Assembly: GCA_029851415.1 (NCBI GenBank)
Contig: CM056743.1
Coordinates: 22,172,905 to 22,236,904 of the forward strand
DNA from: Eretmocerus hayati
Lineage: Eukaryota; Arthropoda; Insecta; Hymenoptera; Aphelinidae
Length of the DNA stretch: 64,000 nt
Reading direction: 5' to 3'
A program made the translations under genes and the position numbers. Below, one piece after another: positions 24,031 through 35,700 of the stretch (positions within the stretch are counted from its first letter, which is position 1; each line of letters opens with the position of its first letter). The notes below the pieces were generated by a model. That model searched no databases. It saw nothing but the letters and a program-made list of their open reading frames with translations, and was not told the DNA's origin.

Positions 24031-24759
24031 CTCAAATTTAGAACATATGAGACAGGAAAATGTTACGCTTGCCTTAGCAATCGTGCGTTCTCGAGAGCCC
24101 CTTACGTCATTTTCTTGTCACATTAGATTCCACATCAGCCAAGTCACCAACTGATGTGGAACTGCGGTCACTGGATGATGACTGCGGGCCCGCTTTCTCA
24201 CCCTGACCAGTCGCCGACACTGAGGATCCGACCCTCTACATCGTAGATTTGCGCTTGCTTGCGTCTGCCATGACGGTGTCAAGCCGTTATCCAGGGACTC
24301 AGCCGGGAAACGAGCCTGCTCTGTTGCCCGCCGTCACCACGAGGAGGTGCCCTGGATGCAGACGCACGCGAAAACTCTCAAAACTGGAGAGTTTGCCAAC
24401 CCGAAAATTCTCGAATTTGGAAGCCCACAGACGTTCTTGAATCTGGCGGTACTGAAATCTTGAAACTCGGGAGAGTCTCCGAGCCCGCCAATTCTCAAGT
24501 TTTGGAGCAGAATATTACAAAATTCGGAAATTAGTAGGTTTGGAGAGCCTCTTGGGTTATGGTATTCGGGAACCCGCAGGTTCAAATACCCTCCTCAGAT
24601 TCTGGATATGAAAATCTATAGGATCGACAAATCTCCTAAGTTTAGGAATTTAGTCAGGGCTTTGGAGCAGCTCCCAAATATGGCGGAAACCATCCTTGGT
24701 TCAACAAGTGCAAGACTGAATATGGTTACATCACCAACTCCAAGCATTCTCAAAAAATC

Positions 24760-25400
24760 ACGGATTTTTGAGGTTATGTCAGAATTTTGCAATGCTGGGG
24801 CCAAATTAACCTCGGATTCGGATTCAGCGACCCCAAAAACATGGAGTAAGCGCAACACAAAGAATGGTTTGATTTCCAGCTCCAAGCACTCTCGAAAAGT
24901 CACTGATTTTTGAGGTTATGTCAGAACTCTGCAATGCTGGGACCAAATCAACCTCGGATTCGGATTCAGTGACCCCAAAAACATGGAGTAAGCGCAACAC
25001 AAAGAATGGTTTGGTCTCCAGCTCTAAGCACTCTCAGAAAGTCACTGATTTTTGAGGTTATGTCAGAACTTTGCAATGCTGGGACCAAATCAACCCCGGA
25101 TTCGGGTTCAGCTCCCCAAAAATATGGAGTAAGTGCAAAACAAAGAATGGTTTGATCACCTGTTCCAAGCATTGTCGAATAATCAAGAATTTTTGAGGTT
25201 ATGTCAGAACTTTGCTATACTGGGACCAAATCGACCTCGGATTTGCATTCAGCGACCCGAAAAAAGCTACAGTCACTCCACAAAACCGTATTTAGTATGC
25301 TTTGGTTATGATCTCCGATCGATTTTGTGAAATTGTGATTATTTGAGGTTATGTCAAAATCTCGACGTGCTGGGACCAAACTTACCCCGGATTCGGGTTC
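24760..25400 (+). repeat. 142-bp tandem array (right arm)
   Basis: The block TTTTTGAGGTTATGTCAGAA starts at about 24765, 24907, 25049 and 25190, giving a period of 141-142 bp, with a fifth degenerate unit near 25340. Each unit also has GCTGGGACCAAAT and ATTCGG(A/G)TTCAG. The inverted version of the same unit makes the left array at 21930-22690. Confidence 0.85.
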
Positions 25401-25472
25401 AGCGACCACAAAAACATAAAGATACCATCGTTTGAGAGTTAGGTCAGAACTTTTATTTTTCGTGGGGCTGTG

Positions 25473-26709
25473 ATAGTCATAGTCTTACGTCAAAATATAA
25501 GGGGGAAATTTTGGACGAATGAATCCGCTTTGCAACTATAACGGTTTTTGGGACAGCCACCTTGATTCTTCCATATCTCTGATCGACTGAAGTTTGAGTG
25601 AATTTTTAAACGATATCGGAATTGGTTGGATTTATCGATAGTTCTGAGCAAAATGTAGTGACGTAGACTAGGTCTTTGAAATTTCGAATAAATCGTCACC
25701 ATGGGCCTGTCTTAATGGAAAAACTCTTCTGCGTGATTGAAAGTTGCAACCTATCACAAATTACCATGAATTTTTTAAAGACCTGAAGGAAATCTTATAT
25801 AGAAAAGTCTAGAAACGTTGCCAGATCAATATGAACGTTCTCAATTGAAGGTAACAAAATCATCCGATAAGGTCGTCATTGTGATTGCTTGCATCAAGGA
25901 GAAACGTAAAAATATTACCTTTGCCGATCCATTATTGAGTAACTATAAGCTCTACTGTGCATAGAGCTCATTCGAGTCTGTTAAGCTACGGCCGAAGCAA
26001 ATACGATACGGATGAACCCAGACCGTTTCGAATACCAGTTTAGGACCATATGAATTGAGCGCTCCTGAAATGAGAATCAGAATGAATGGGTCTCCCAAAA
26101 ATGACTGTCGATCTGGGGGTGAGTCATGATTCATCTTCTTGGTCAAAATAGAGAGTTATTGAGCCTTTGCGCACTTTCTTTGAGAAGAACCTGACAGGTT
26201 TGTGGATATTGTTTCTATTTCGAACCGTTGGCCTGTTTTCATCCGTAGTTGATTTTAAATGCTAATTAAATTGTGAATGATGGGATGTGTTCATCGGCAT
26301 GCCTTTCAAATTTTCGACTCATTAGTGAACAGCTGGGTTTAGAGAGAGTAGTAAATGGCGTTTGGGTGATTGACTTGATGTCTTGTTCTGTATGCATGAC
26401 AACCATCCCTGTTTATCGTATGGATCATGATACAATGAAGAACAATAGTTCTTCGAAGTGAAACGGAGCTAGTGTAATTCCTGTTGATTTGGTACACAAG
26501 ACAGGCTGGAACTCGTTCAGACAAAAAAATCCCGTGGTGATTTCTGCGTGATCTGTATAGTGAGAACAAGACAGTTATCCCTGAACTTTTCTTTTCGTTT
26601 TTTAATCATAGAAAATGATGTGACTTCCACGTAGTTAATAACAAAAAACATACGTTAGATGACTGCAATAATGATTCATGATCTAATTATCACATGTAAC
26701 TTTTTCAAG
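25473..26709. other. No recognisable gene; probable upstream region of the odorant receptor
   Basis: No ORF with family features. The odorant receptor's first exon (with the start codon) and promoter may lie here, but I could not identify them. Confidence 0.4.
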
Positions 26710-29700
26710 ATCGTGATACCAGTTGCGGGGATCAGGTGGACGAGGGAAAAGATTCTCAATGGGCACTTGGAATAATGCGGTCGAGTCTCGAATTTTTAGG
26801 TCTTTGGCAACACGAAAACGATAGCCCGATTATTGCATTCATCAGAAAATTTACAATACCAGCCATGATCTTGTCCAACCTACTGGTCTTGTACCTGCCA
26901 CAACTGTACGCACTGTATCAAGTATTTCCAGATATGCCTTCTGTGATCGACATACTTGGCGTGAACGTCGGCCTTGTAACCAATGCAGTGAAGCTATTAT
27001 TTTTGTGGAAGAATCGAAATGGTAATGGGATATGAAAATAGTACGAAATTCGATTTGATATCAACCCCTCCAAACACCAAACACCTTATCTTCTCTATGA
27101 ATTTGCAAGATGTTTCAATTATAGTGATTCCTCTGGAATCTCTCACTGTTTCAAAACATTTGATCGAGGAGGAAATTTTTGACAATTCCTTTCCAAATTC
27201 ATTTCATTGTACAAGATTACCTGAATATGTAACTGGAAGTTAGTACCAGCACATACATGGAATGCAAGTGATGCAATGTCTCGGTATTTCAATGATGTGG
27301 GGTCACGATTTTCAACAAAGAAGTACACTGTTTCCTTAGAACTATCCATCCCTATAGCAGATTTTGAATCTTGCACGTAAAAGAAGACATTCACTAAATA
27401 AACTAGAAGCGTAAGGGATATGGACTAGCTTACGTGGTCATCAATTGCATTACGCCCTGAAAATTGATTCATTCGCCATCTTGTGGTTATATTGATACAG
27501 TGATTCCATGCATGAATGGGTTGATTGATGTTTGGTTGGGTCGGATCAGGATGGTAAGGTCAGTTAGACTGGGTCTTGGGCTCGGCTGATCTCCATAATC
27601 CAATAAATCTAACATTAACTTCAAGAATTGTATGCTAAAGTGGCCAGCCGATGGTAGGAAATTGAGCACCAATAGTACCGAAGAAACCAGAACTTTTCCA
27701 ATAAGAATTCAATATTACAGAATGGTAACCTGAACCCAGAAATGGGCGAGCGTCGGTCAAATAGACCAACTCTTTCGTAATTTCCCAAAACACATAGGAA
27801 AATATTTAGTTCCGGCTCTCATAATTTTCATGCATTCAAATAACGCCATTGTCGATCCATTCTGACCATTAAGAGGATTCATGAAAAAATTCAAAATGTA
27901 TTGGATTAAACGGTGGTTTTTGATTTTGGTCAACATTTCCGACGCTCGCTCGCTAACGCGAGCTTCCTTGGCGCACCTGGCCCCGGGTTGAGATTTGGAT
28001 TAAATTAAGAAAGGCGGGCTCAAGAGGAATAGTGAAGAATATGGTTGTAAATTTTCATTATAAACTGAAAATGATATTCTCCTTCACCCTCAAACTTGAT
28101 TGAATCGGAAAAATAGTACTTAATGATAAATCTTGATTGGCAACAATTCTTTAACGTGAGTAGAAAAATGGGTCAATGAAATGAACACGCGGGTCACCTT
28201 CAGTAAAGTCCTAATTACTAAAACTGAATTCCACAAGATCTTGATGAAGAGATCAAGAAGCGATCAATTCTCCGCGAAGGTCAGTATAGTTTTCCGTTTT
28301 CCGTAACTTCTTGATGCAGCAAAGGCGGAGGTTCACGAACCGCCCTTCTCATTCGTCCTTTTCACTTGTTTCTTTCAGATTTTTGGATAGAAAGACTTCG
28401 CGCCAGTTCAAAATTTTCGAAATAAACTTATACTTCCGTGGATTTCAGCCTATCCCATAATTTCGTATAGCCACAGAATAATTCTAGTACTGAAATCTCC
28501 TTTAGCACTTTTTGTGATCACCCAAGAAGCAATTGTCGATTGGTCCAAGTCTTTGACCTCCTGGGAGCGATCAGTGATGAAAAGACAGGCACGTTTAGCT
28601 CGTGTCTTCACAATCGTGGCCTTAACTGGGATTTTGGCTTGTGTAACAAGCTTCTCCTTAATGCCTCTGTTTGGCCTCTCACCTCGGATCCTCAATGAAG
28701 TCATAGACCCTGGTATGGACAAGGGTCGCTTCTTTCCGACTCAAGCGCTTTATCCGTTCGACGCAATGGCCAGCCCGATCTTTGAGGTTATGTATATCTT
28801 CAACGTGCTCAACTGTTGTATCTGTGGGATCTGCTTCGTTTCACCCGACAGCATTTTTGGAACGCTCATTCTTCACATTGACGCCCAGTTTGAGATACTA
28901 GGTGCCAAGATGAAAAAAATTTGCGATGGAATCAGAGGTTCTATTGAAGATAGACAGGAATTATTCCAATCAAAATTGAAACAAGCTGTCGAAACCCACA
29001 TTCGCTGTATCAGGTATGTACATACATTGTGAATTCCTCGATGAATCGAATATGTTTCTTATGTCCAATAAACCATCTTTGTGAGTTCAGTTTGAAGGGT
29101 TAGCTACCAAATGATACAATCATACACATATTTGAATTAATTTTTGATCCAGACATACCCACGGAATATAAGGTAAATGTACCAATGAAGGGACATTTTT
29201 TCGGAGGTCCCGCGCTCGGGAGTGTATTCTGACTCCGTAAGAGCTGTTGGGTCGGAATTAAAATAAGCATTGTGTCTCTAGAATAAGCTCAATTATTTTC
29301 ATGACCTTAGAAGCAATACAAAAAATATAATAAATCAATTACGGAAGCGTTGCAATGTCCCAATGAAGGAACACCTTTTTAGCCTGTGTCCATATGGTGA
29401 AACAGTCGTGTCCCAATGGTGGAACACGATATTTATTACACCTGGAATCTTTATGGACCTCATCTCCACGTAATTCTCAGTAGTCGAGGGTCTTTCTAAT
29501 GGATATTAGAGATATTGGGTTAGGGTAGAAGAGTGATTTTATGTATGTATGTATCGAAATGAGCTTTGATTTTCATGAATCCGAAAGTCAAAAACGTTAT
29601 ATAGGGTAATCTGAGCATTTGCACTGAACGACTAGTTCGATTTCTCAGCATTGGGGATTTTCCCACTTGTGTACAAGATTGGATACTAAAATTGTATTAA

Positions 29701-32700
29701 ATGAGGATGAAAACTGAACATTCCGAGATCTTAATTGATGATCACACATGTCGCATGATTATACTCTTGGATGTATGAATTATCCGTTATGAGCGATGCC
29801 GAGACTTGAAATTTGAGTGAATTCCCCTTCGTTATGGCCGGAAAGTTTCTTATAGCCGATTCGCTATAACCAGACTCGACTACATTGATTTATTATTGAA
29901 ATCAAATAAATACTCGTTAATTGTTGGTTGACGCCGGAGTCGATATATTCGGGTACTACTGTATAACTTCGATGGTTCACATGACGACGGATGAGAGTTG
30001 AGAGTGGAAAGAACGAAAATTGGAGCGAGTAGTGCAAGTGTTACTAGGAGTGAGTCTAAATTCGTGATTCAGACCACCTACGGAATTATTGTGAGATAAG
30101 CTTTAGGCACTTCTAGGATCAATATTCCTGCTGAAATCGGAACTGCAATTTGGGAGGCTCTTCAAAGAAGTACAAAAAGCAAGTTTTCCGCCACCTTCCG
30201 GCCTTCCTCGCTGTACGAGCTCAAACAGGACGTGTTTCTTAGAAAAATGCGTGAATTCCATTTTGGAAGTATTTCTCAAAAAATCGAAAGGAATATGTTC
30301 TCGTTTCATCCCGTGAAACTCATCTGGTGGGGATGAGAAAGGGGTTTTTTTTATCAAAAATCATAGTTTTCCCGCTTTCTCACTCTCCAGCTCAAACAAC
30401 CCATGTTTTTTTCGAAGGACGGGTAGGAACCTTTTTTGGAGATCTTAAAAACTTGCAGAAAAAGGCCTCAGTTTATCCTATGAAACTCACCTGTTGAAGA
30501 GATTAGAGGTTCTCTCACAAGTATTCATATTTTTCCTGTAACTTCCCTCTGTTGCATAGTCATAAATCTGGAAAGAATATATTCCATCGAGATTTTCGTA
30601 GGTTGACTTTGTATAGTCCATCGAGAGCTGAATACAGAAGTGTACAGAAGTTACAAATATTTTCTTGAGAACTTTCTGGTAATCTATGTATATTAGTGTC
30701 TTCGTCTCGAGCTTCGTCTCGCGTCTCCTCAGTATATGCTTTCTAAAGTTGAAAATCGTGTTCATGCGGTACCAAGAAGGCATCTCCAAACCGCTCCGAA
30801 GGTGGTTTTTCGCAATATATACCGTGTGATCACGATATTTCTGGCAGAATTTGGAGGTTAACCCCAAGCCCTGCGCTTGTGGATATATGCTCTGTCCAAA
30901 ATATCGTGGTCACATGGTATACTAACCGGATTAGGAAGATTCTAGCGTGCAGAGCACCCAGGAGAATGGAAACTTGGGAAATAAGTATCACCCTAGTGTC
31001 ACATAGATAAGAACAGATCATTGACTTCTGTCTAATGATCTTGTGATGATTATATATTTTTTTCCCAGCCTTCAAAACTAATGATCGAGTTGAGACCTTC
31101 GTGGTTCCCGTATTTATGATACGGAAACCACGAGGGTATCGATGGTATGTACAAAGGTTTCCATGGTATGTACTATCTTCCATGAAAGTCGATAGGAAAC
31201 ATGATTTGCAATAAACAACTATGAAACAGGGGAAAATTACGGAAATCATATGGTTTTTGACGAAAAAACTTCTAACCTCTCCAACAGGCGAGTTTTCGGG
31301 ATGAAGCTGGAATATATTCCCTTGCAATTTCTCAAGATCTGCAGCAAAGGTCTCCTCACAGCCCGTTTTAGATGTGGGATCGGGAAAAATATGATTTTCG
31401 ATGAAAAAGCCTATTATCTCTCCTACAGGTGGGTATTACGGGATGAAACAAGAACACCTTTCCTCGTAAATATCTAAGATCTACTCTGTAAAAGTCATCC
31501 AGTGAAATTTCACTGGAAACCAGTAACTTTTCACTGGTTCATCCAGTCCAGATCCGTTCACTGGCGTTCCAGTGAAATTTCACTGGATGAACCAGTGAGA
31601 ACTACTTCCCACTGGTTTTCCAGTAGGTAGTCTCACTGGTTAACCAGTGAATCACAGCGATTGAATATGGGGGCGGGGAGGGGGCGAAGGAGGAGTTGTG
31701 ATCATACCTTCATTACCTCCCCTTCTCGATTTTTCCCTTGTAATAATTGCTCAGGAATAATTATTGTGCCTATCGTACTATCACGATAAGTTAGTAAACT
31801 TCAAGTTAGAATTTTTTCCCATGCATTTCAAATTATTGTATGTCTCTAACGAGGATATTCTCGAAGTGTTTCACCATTGGGACCAAAATCACGAGGTGTT
31901 CCTTCATTGGTACTTTTACCTTAATAGAACCCGAATATCCGCAGCAAAATGAAAATCGCTCTGAAGTGCGTCACCGTACAGGATTCATCCTCAAAGCATT
32001 CGAAAGGTTACAAAAAATCTTTCGGTTTATGAGGTTTGGGAATCGTTAACTAACTCTTCCTTGGTCGCAATCGACGTTAAGTATTGAGAATATTATCCAT
32101 CAATCAATCATCTGTAACCTTGACGGGAGTCATCTGATCACTGAAGATCCTACCTGATAATCTGCATATTTTCAAAATATACAATTTCCTTATTTTCAAG
32201 CTTCCTCTACAACCATTTCTGATCGAGATATGAGCTTGAAGTAGAAACTTTTCATTGCATCAATGCTTTCATAGATACCGAGGAGGGTGTCATGGATATG
32301 CTATTAGATTAGGTCTCGAATGTCACCTGTAAAAGTTATCTCAGCTCTATTCATCAAGCGGAATTTGAAAAAGTACTAAAAGGTCACATGCGAGCCAAAA
32401 TCTGGTAATATATTTCGAAAGAACAAAAAATTCTACTTCGTAATTAGGCAGCTCGATCATTTTTGGGATAAATCTTGGGATGGGAATAGAGCCTATCGAG
32501 GAGCCTCTACAATGAAACAAGCGCATGTTTTGGTATTCCCACGAGAATCCATGTGATCACGAGTTTTGTCTGAGAAGTCGTGATCACATGGATTGAAAAG
32601 TCGTGGTCACGGTAAGATTTGTAGGGAAATTATCGAAAGAACAAAATTTATAGATTTTTTAATACGTTCGCTAGCGACGCCGTTTTTTCGTAATTTTATT

Positions 32701-35700
32701 TTGGTCATGAACTTAACCTCTGCATTATGGTAAAAACGCTCATACGAGTCTAGACTCTTTTTTATCTCATTGCTTACGTTCTTGGCAAAGTATAAAGCAT
32801 CATGATAGATCTTTTTGGGAAAATTTTGCCAAGCAAGTCTGAGTCAGCAAAAATTAAAAACTGGAAAATCGCGGGTCCCACCGGTGGGACCCGTTGCAGC
32901 GAACGTGTTAATGATCTACAACATCCTGTAGAAATCTTTATGATTGAATTATTCCTAACACAGGTTGTGAGCATTTGAGTGGTAGATAATAATTTGCAAC
33001 TTCACTGAGGAACAAAATTTGGGGGTCGGAATGTCCCCCCTAGGAAAGTATGATTTCCTTGTGTATTTTTGACCGTAGAATCCGAATCCGACCTCAGTTT
33101 TGCCCCTACACGTCAGAATTTTTTTTAAATCACAAAAAACTGATTTTCCAAGAAACGGCGTTTTTAGCCTTTTTTGCCAATTTTTCAAGTTGATGATCAT
33201 TTACCCAGGGAGTACCCATTGGTCACAATGCATACCAAGGTATGTTTTCCTACGTGTTTTGACCTGCTGAACACGATGGCAGTGGTTTTAGGGGGCTAGG
33301 ATGTACTCCAGAAGCGTGATGAGCTAATATTTCGAGTTGCTATCAGCAAAATTCGACCAATTCCGCAATGAATCTTCAAATGCTCATAGAATGGACAAAA
33401 ACACCCGAATGGAACCTACAATAGCTCATTTTGTTCGTTTTGACCTATACTTTTGACAAAAAATGTGACCCAATAGCCATTTTGAGAGTGACAGCTGCCT
33501 GGAATTTTTCCGGCCAGGGATTATTTCAACGTTGTCGAGCACGTCGCAGCAGCATCGTAATGGCATTGGCTGAGGTGTCACGCGTAGCTCGTAGATTTTC
33601 ATGTACACAACTGATATATGCGAACCTTGAGTATGAAATGGAGATAGGTTGAGGAATATTACCCGCAGGTGATCACTGTCGACTGTCGAGTCCAGCTTGA
33701 AGCAAGATACGAGCTCAACACAGGCCAACTTTCAGATTCTCACCGCTAGATGGATGCCGGATTCCTCTTATCTTCTATAGAAGTGATCCGTTCAAGATAC
33801 AAGGGTACAATGAAACGCGACTCAAATGATTCCTTTGAATAACGTTCATTCGTGTTCAAAATCAATTGAGTGTGGTCTTCTATTCAGCCGCCATTCGGAA
33901 TAGCAATGCAGCGACAGTTTCAGTGTACCAATAACCCTAATAAATACTGTTACGTATGCAGCGAATATGCGCTGGATACCCGTCCCTTCTCGTCCCACTA
34001 TCAAGAAGCATATGAAAAATACTTTGGTTTCAGAATCATCAATATCAACAAATCTTGGGTACCAGGCGTGATATGTACTACTTGTGCTACTAGATTAGTT
34101 TCAAAATCAGAGAGAAAGTTAACCTTATCCGTTCCAACAATATGGAGAGAACCAAGGGATCACGTTCACGACTGTTACTTTTGTCTGACCAATTTAGTTG
34201 GGTTCAACTCCCGAACTAAACACCTCATCAAATATCCAGATATAACGTCTGTTACAAAACCTATTCCCGGTTACCCTGTTCGAAATATCCCCATTCCATG
34301 TCAAGATACTGAAATTACTGATTCACAGAAGTCTCTAGAGTGTTTATCCCTCAGTTCCGATCCATCAACACAAAAATTTATGCATAGTACGACAGAGAGA
34401 GAGCCACAAGAGCCAAGATTGTTCAGTCAGAAAGATCTGAATAATTTCATTCGTGACTTGGAACTCTCAAAAAAAAGGCTGATCTCGCAGCTTCGCGACT
34501 CAAAGAGAGGAACATGCTCGAGGAAGATGTCTCAATCACTTCATTCCGACAGAGAGGATCAGAGTTTGCCGGTTTCTTTACAGATGATGATGGAACTTTA
34601 TATTGCCATGATGTTAAAGGCTTGTTCTCCGAACTCGAATATGAGCACTCCCCTAATGAATGGCGCCTTTTCGTAGACTCGAATAAAACTAGTTTGAAAG
34701 GAGTTCTGTTACATAATGGCAACGAAAAATCCCCAATGCCGGTTTACTATGGGCCACAAGTCAAAGAATGCTATGAGAATGTGAAAATTTTGTTGGATAA
34801 AGTCAATTATGAAGAATACAGATGGGGCATATGCGGTGACTTCAAAATCATCAGTATGATTCTCGGTTTATAGTTGGGTTATACGAGACACATGTGTTTC
34901 TTATGCGAATGGAATTCACGAAGTAAAGAAGAGCATTATGTAAGGAAAGTCTGGCCACCACGACAACAAATGATACCGGGTCAGAAAAATGTCCAAGCTA
35001 TCCCTCTTGTAGATCGGGACAAAATTGTATTACCGCCTCTCCATATCAAATTAGGTATAGTCAAAAATTTCATAAGAGCTATGAATAAAACTGGAGCTGG
35101 AGTTTCATTACTCAGAGAAAAGTTTCCGAGGCTCAGTGAAGCAAAACTGAAGGAAGGGGTTTTAGTCAGACCAGACATTAGAAAATTGATGCTTGATTCT
35201 GGTTTTGATGCTGTTCTGAATGAGGTTCAGTTGAAAACTTGGAAGTCAGTCAAAAATGTTATAAACAATTATCTGGGCAACCGGAAGTCCGAGAATTATG
35301 AAACTCTTGTCAGGGATATGTTGCGGAACTTTCAGCAGATGAAAGTCAATCAGTCATTGAAAATCCACATGCTCGATTCACATCTGGGCTTTTTCCCTGA
35401 TGATCTTGGAGCGGTAAGCGACGAGCATGGAGAAAGATTCCACCAAGAAATAGCTACGTTAGAAAATAGATATAACTCCAAAAAATCCGTGAATAAGTTG
35501 GCAGATTATTGTTGGAATGTGGTGACTGAGGGTTCCAGCACTCCTAGGCGGGAGTCAGCGAGAAAAAGTTTCGTGATCGCGGATTCTGACGAAGAATAAG
35601 AGATCATCGATGATCTGTAGTCACTCCATGTCGAATCATCTTCAAATCATACTCAAAGTTCTCATATATCAGTTGTGTACATGAAAATCTACGAGCTACG

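Larger units (their letters stand above)
21863..25472. mobile_element. Degraded long-inverted-repeat transposon with tandem-repeat arms
   Basis: The tips match in inverted orientation: CACAGCCCCAC at 21863 and its complement ending at 25472, followed inward by AAGTTCTG, TAACTC, CAAAC and the ATGTTT block. Each arm holds several copies of a roughly 142-bp unit carrying GAATCCGAATC and TTGGTCCCAGC, in opposite orientations in the two arms (left about 21930-22690, right about 24760-25400). Between the arms lies a minus-strand fragment of the same uncharacterised protein found in the element at 33003-37453. A MITE has inserted at 22932. No clear target duplication was found. Confidence 0.72.

Noticed and set aside
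26736..26738. GTG as the odorant receptor start codon
   Set aside because: Insect genes start at ATG; the upstream splice-like sites suggest the true start is in an earlier exon.
28450..28505. Odorant receptor exon 2 starting at 28450
   Set aside because: That acceptor keeps the frame but inserts about 18 residues not expected between W-K-N-R and the next helix; the acceptor at 28504-28505 gives the usual spacing.
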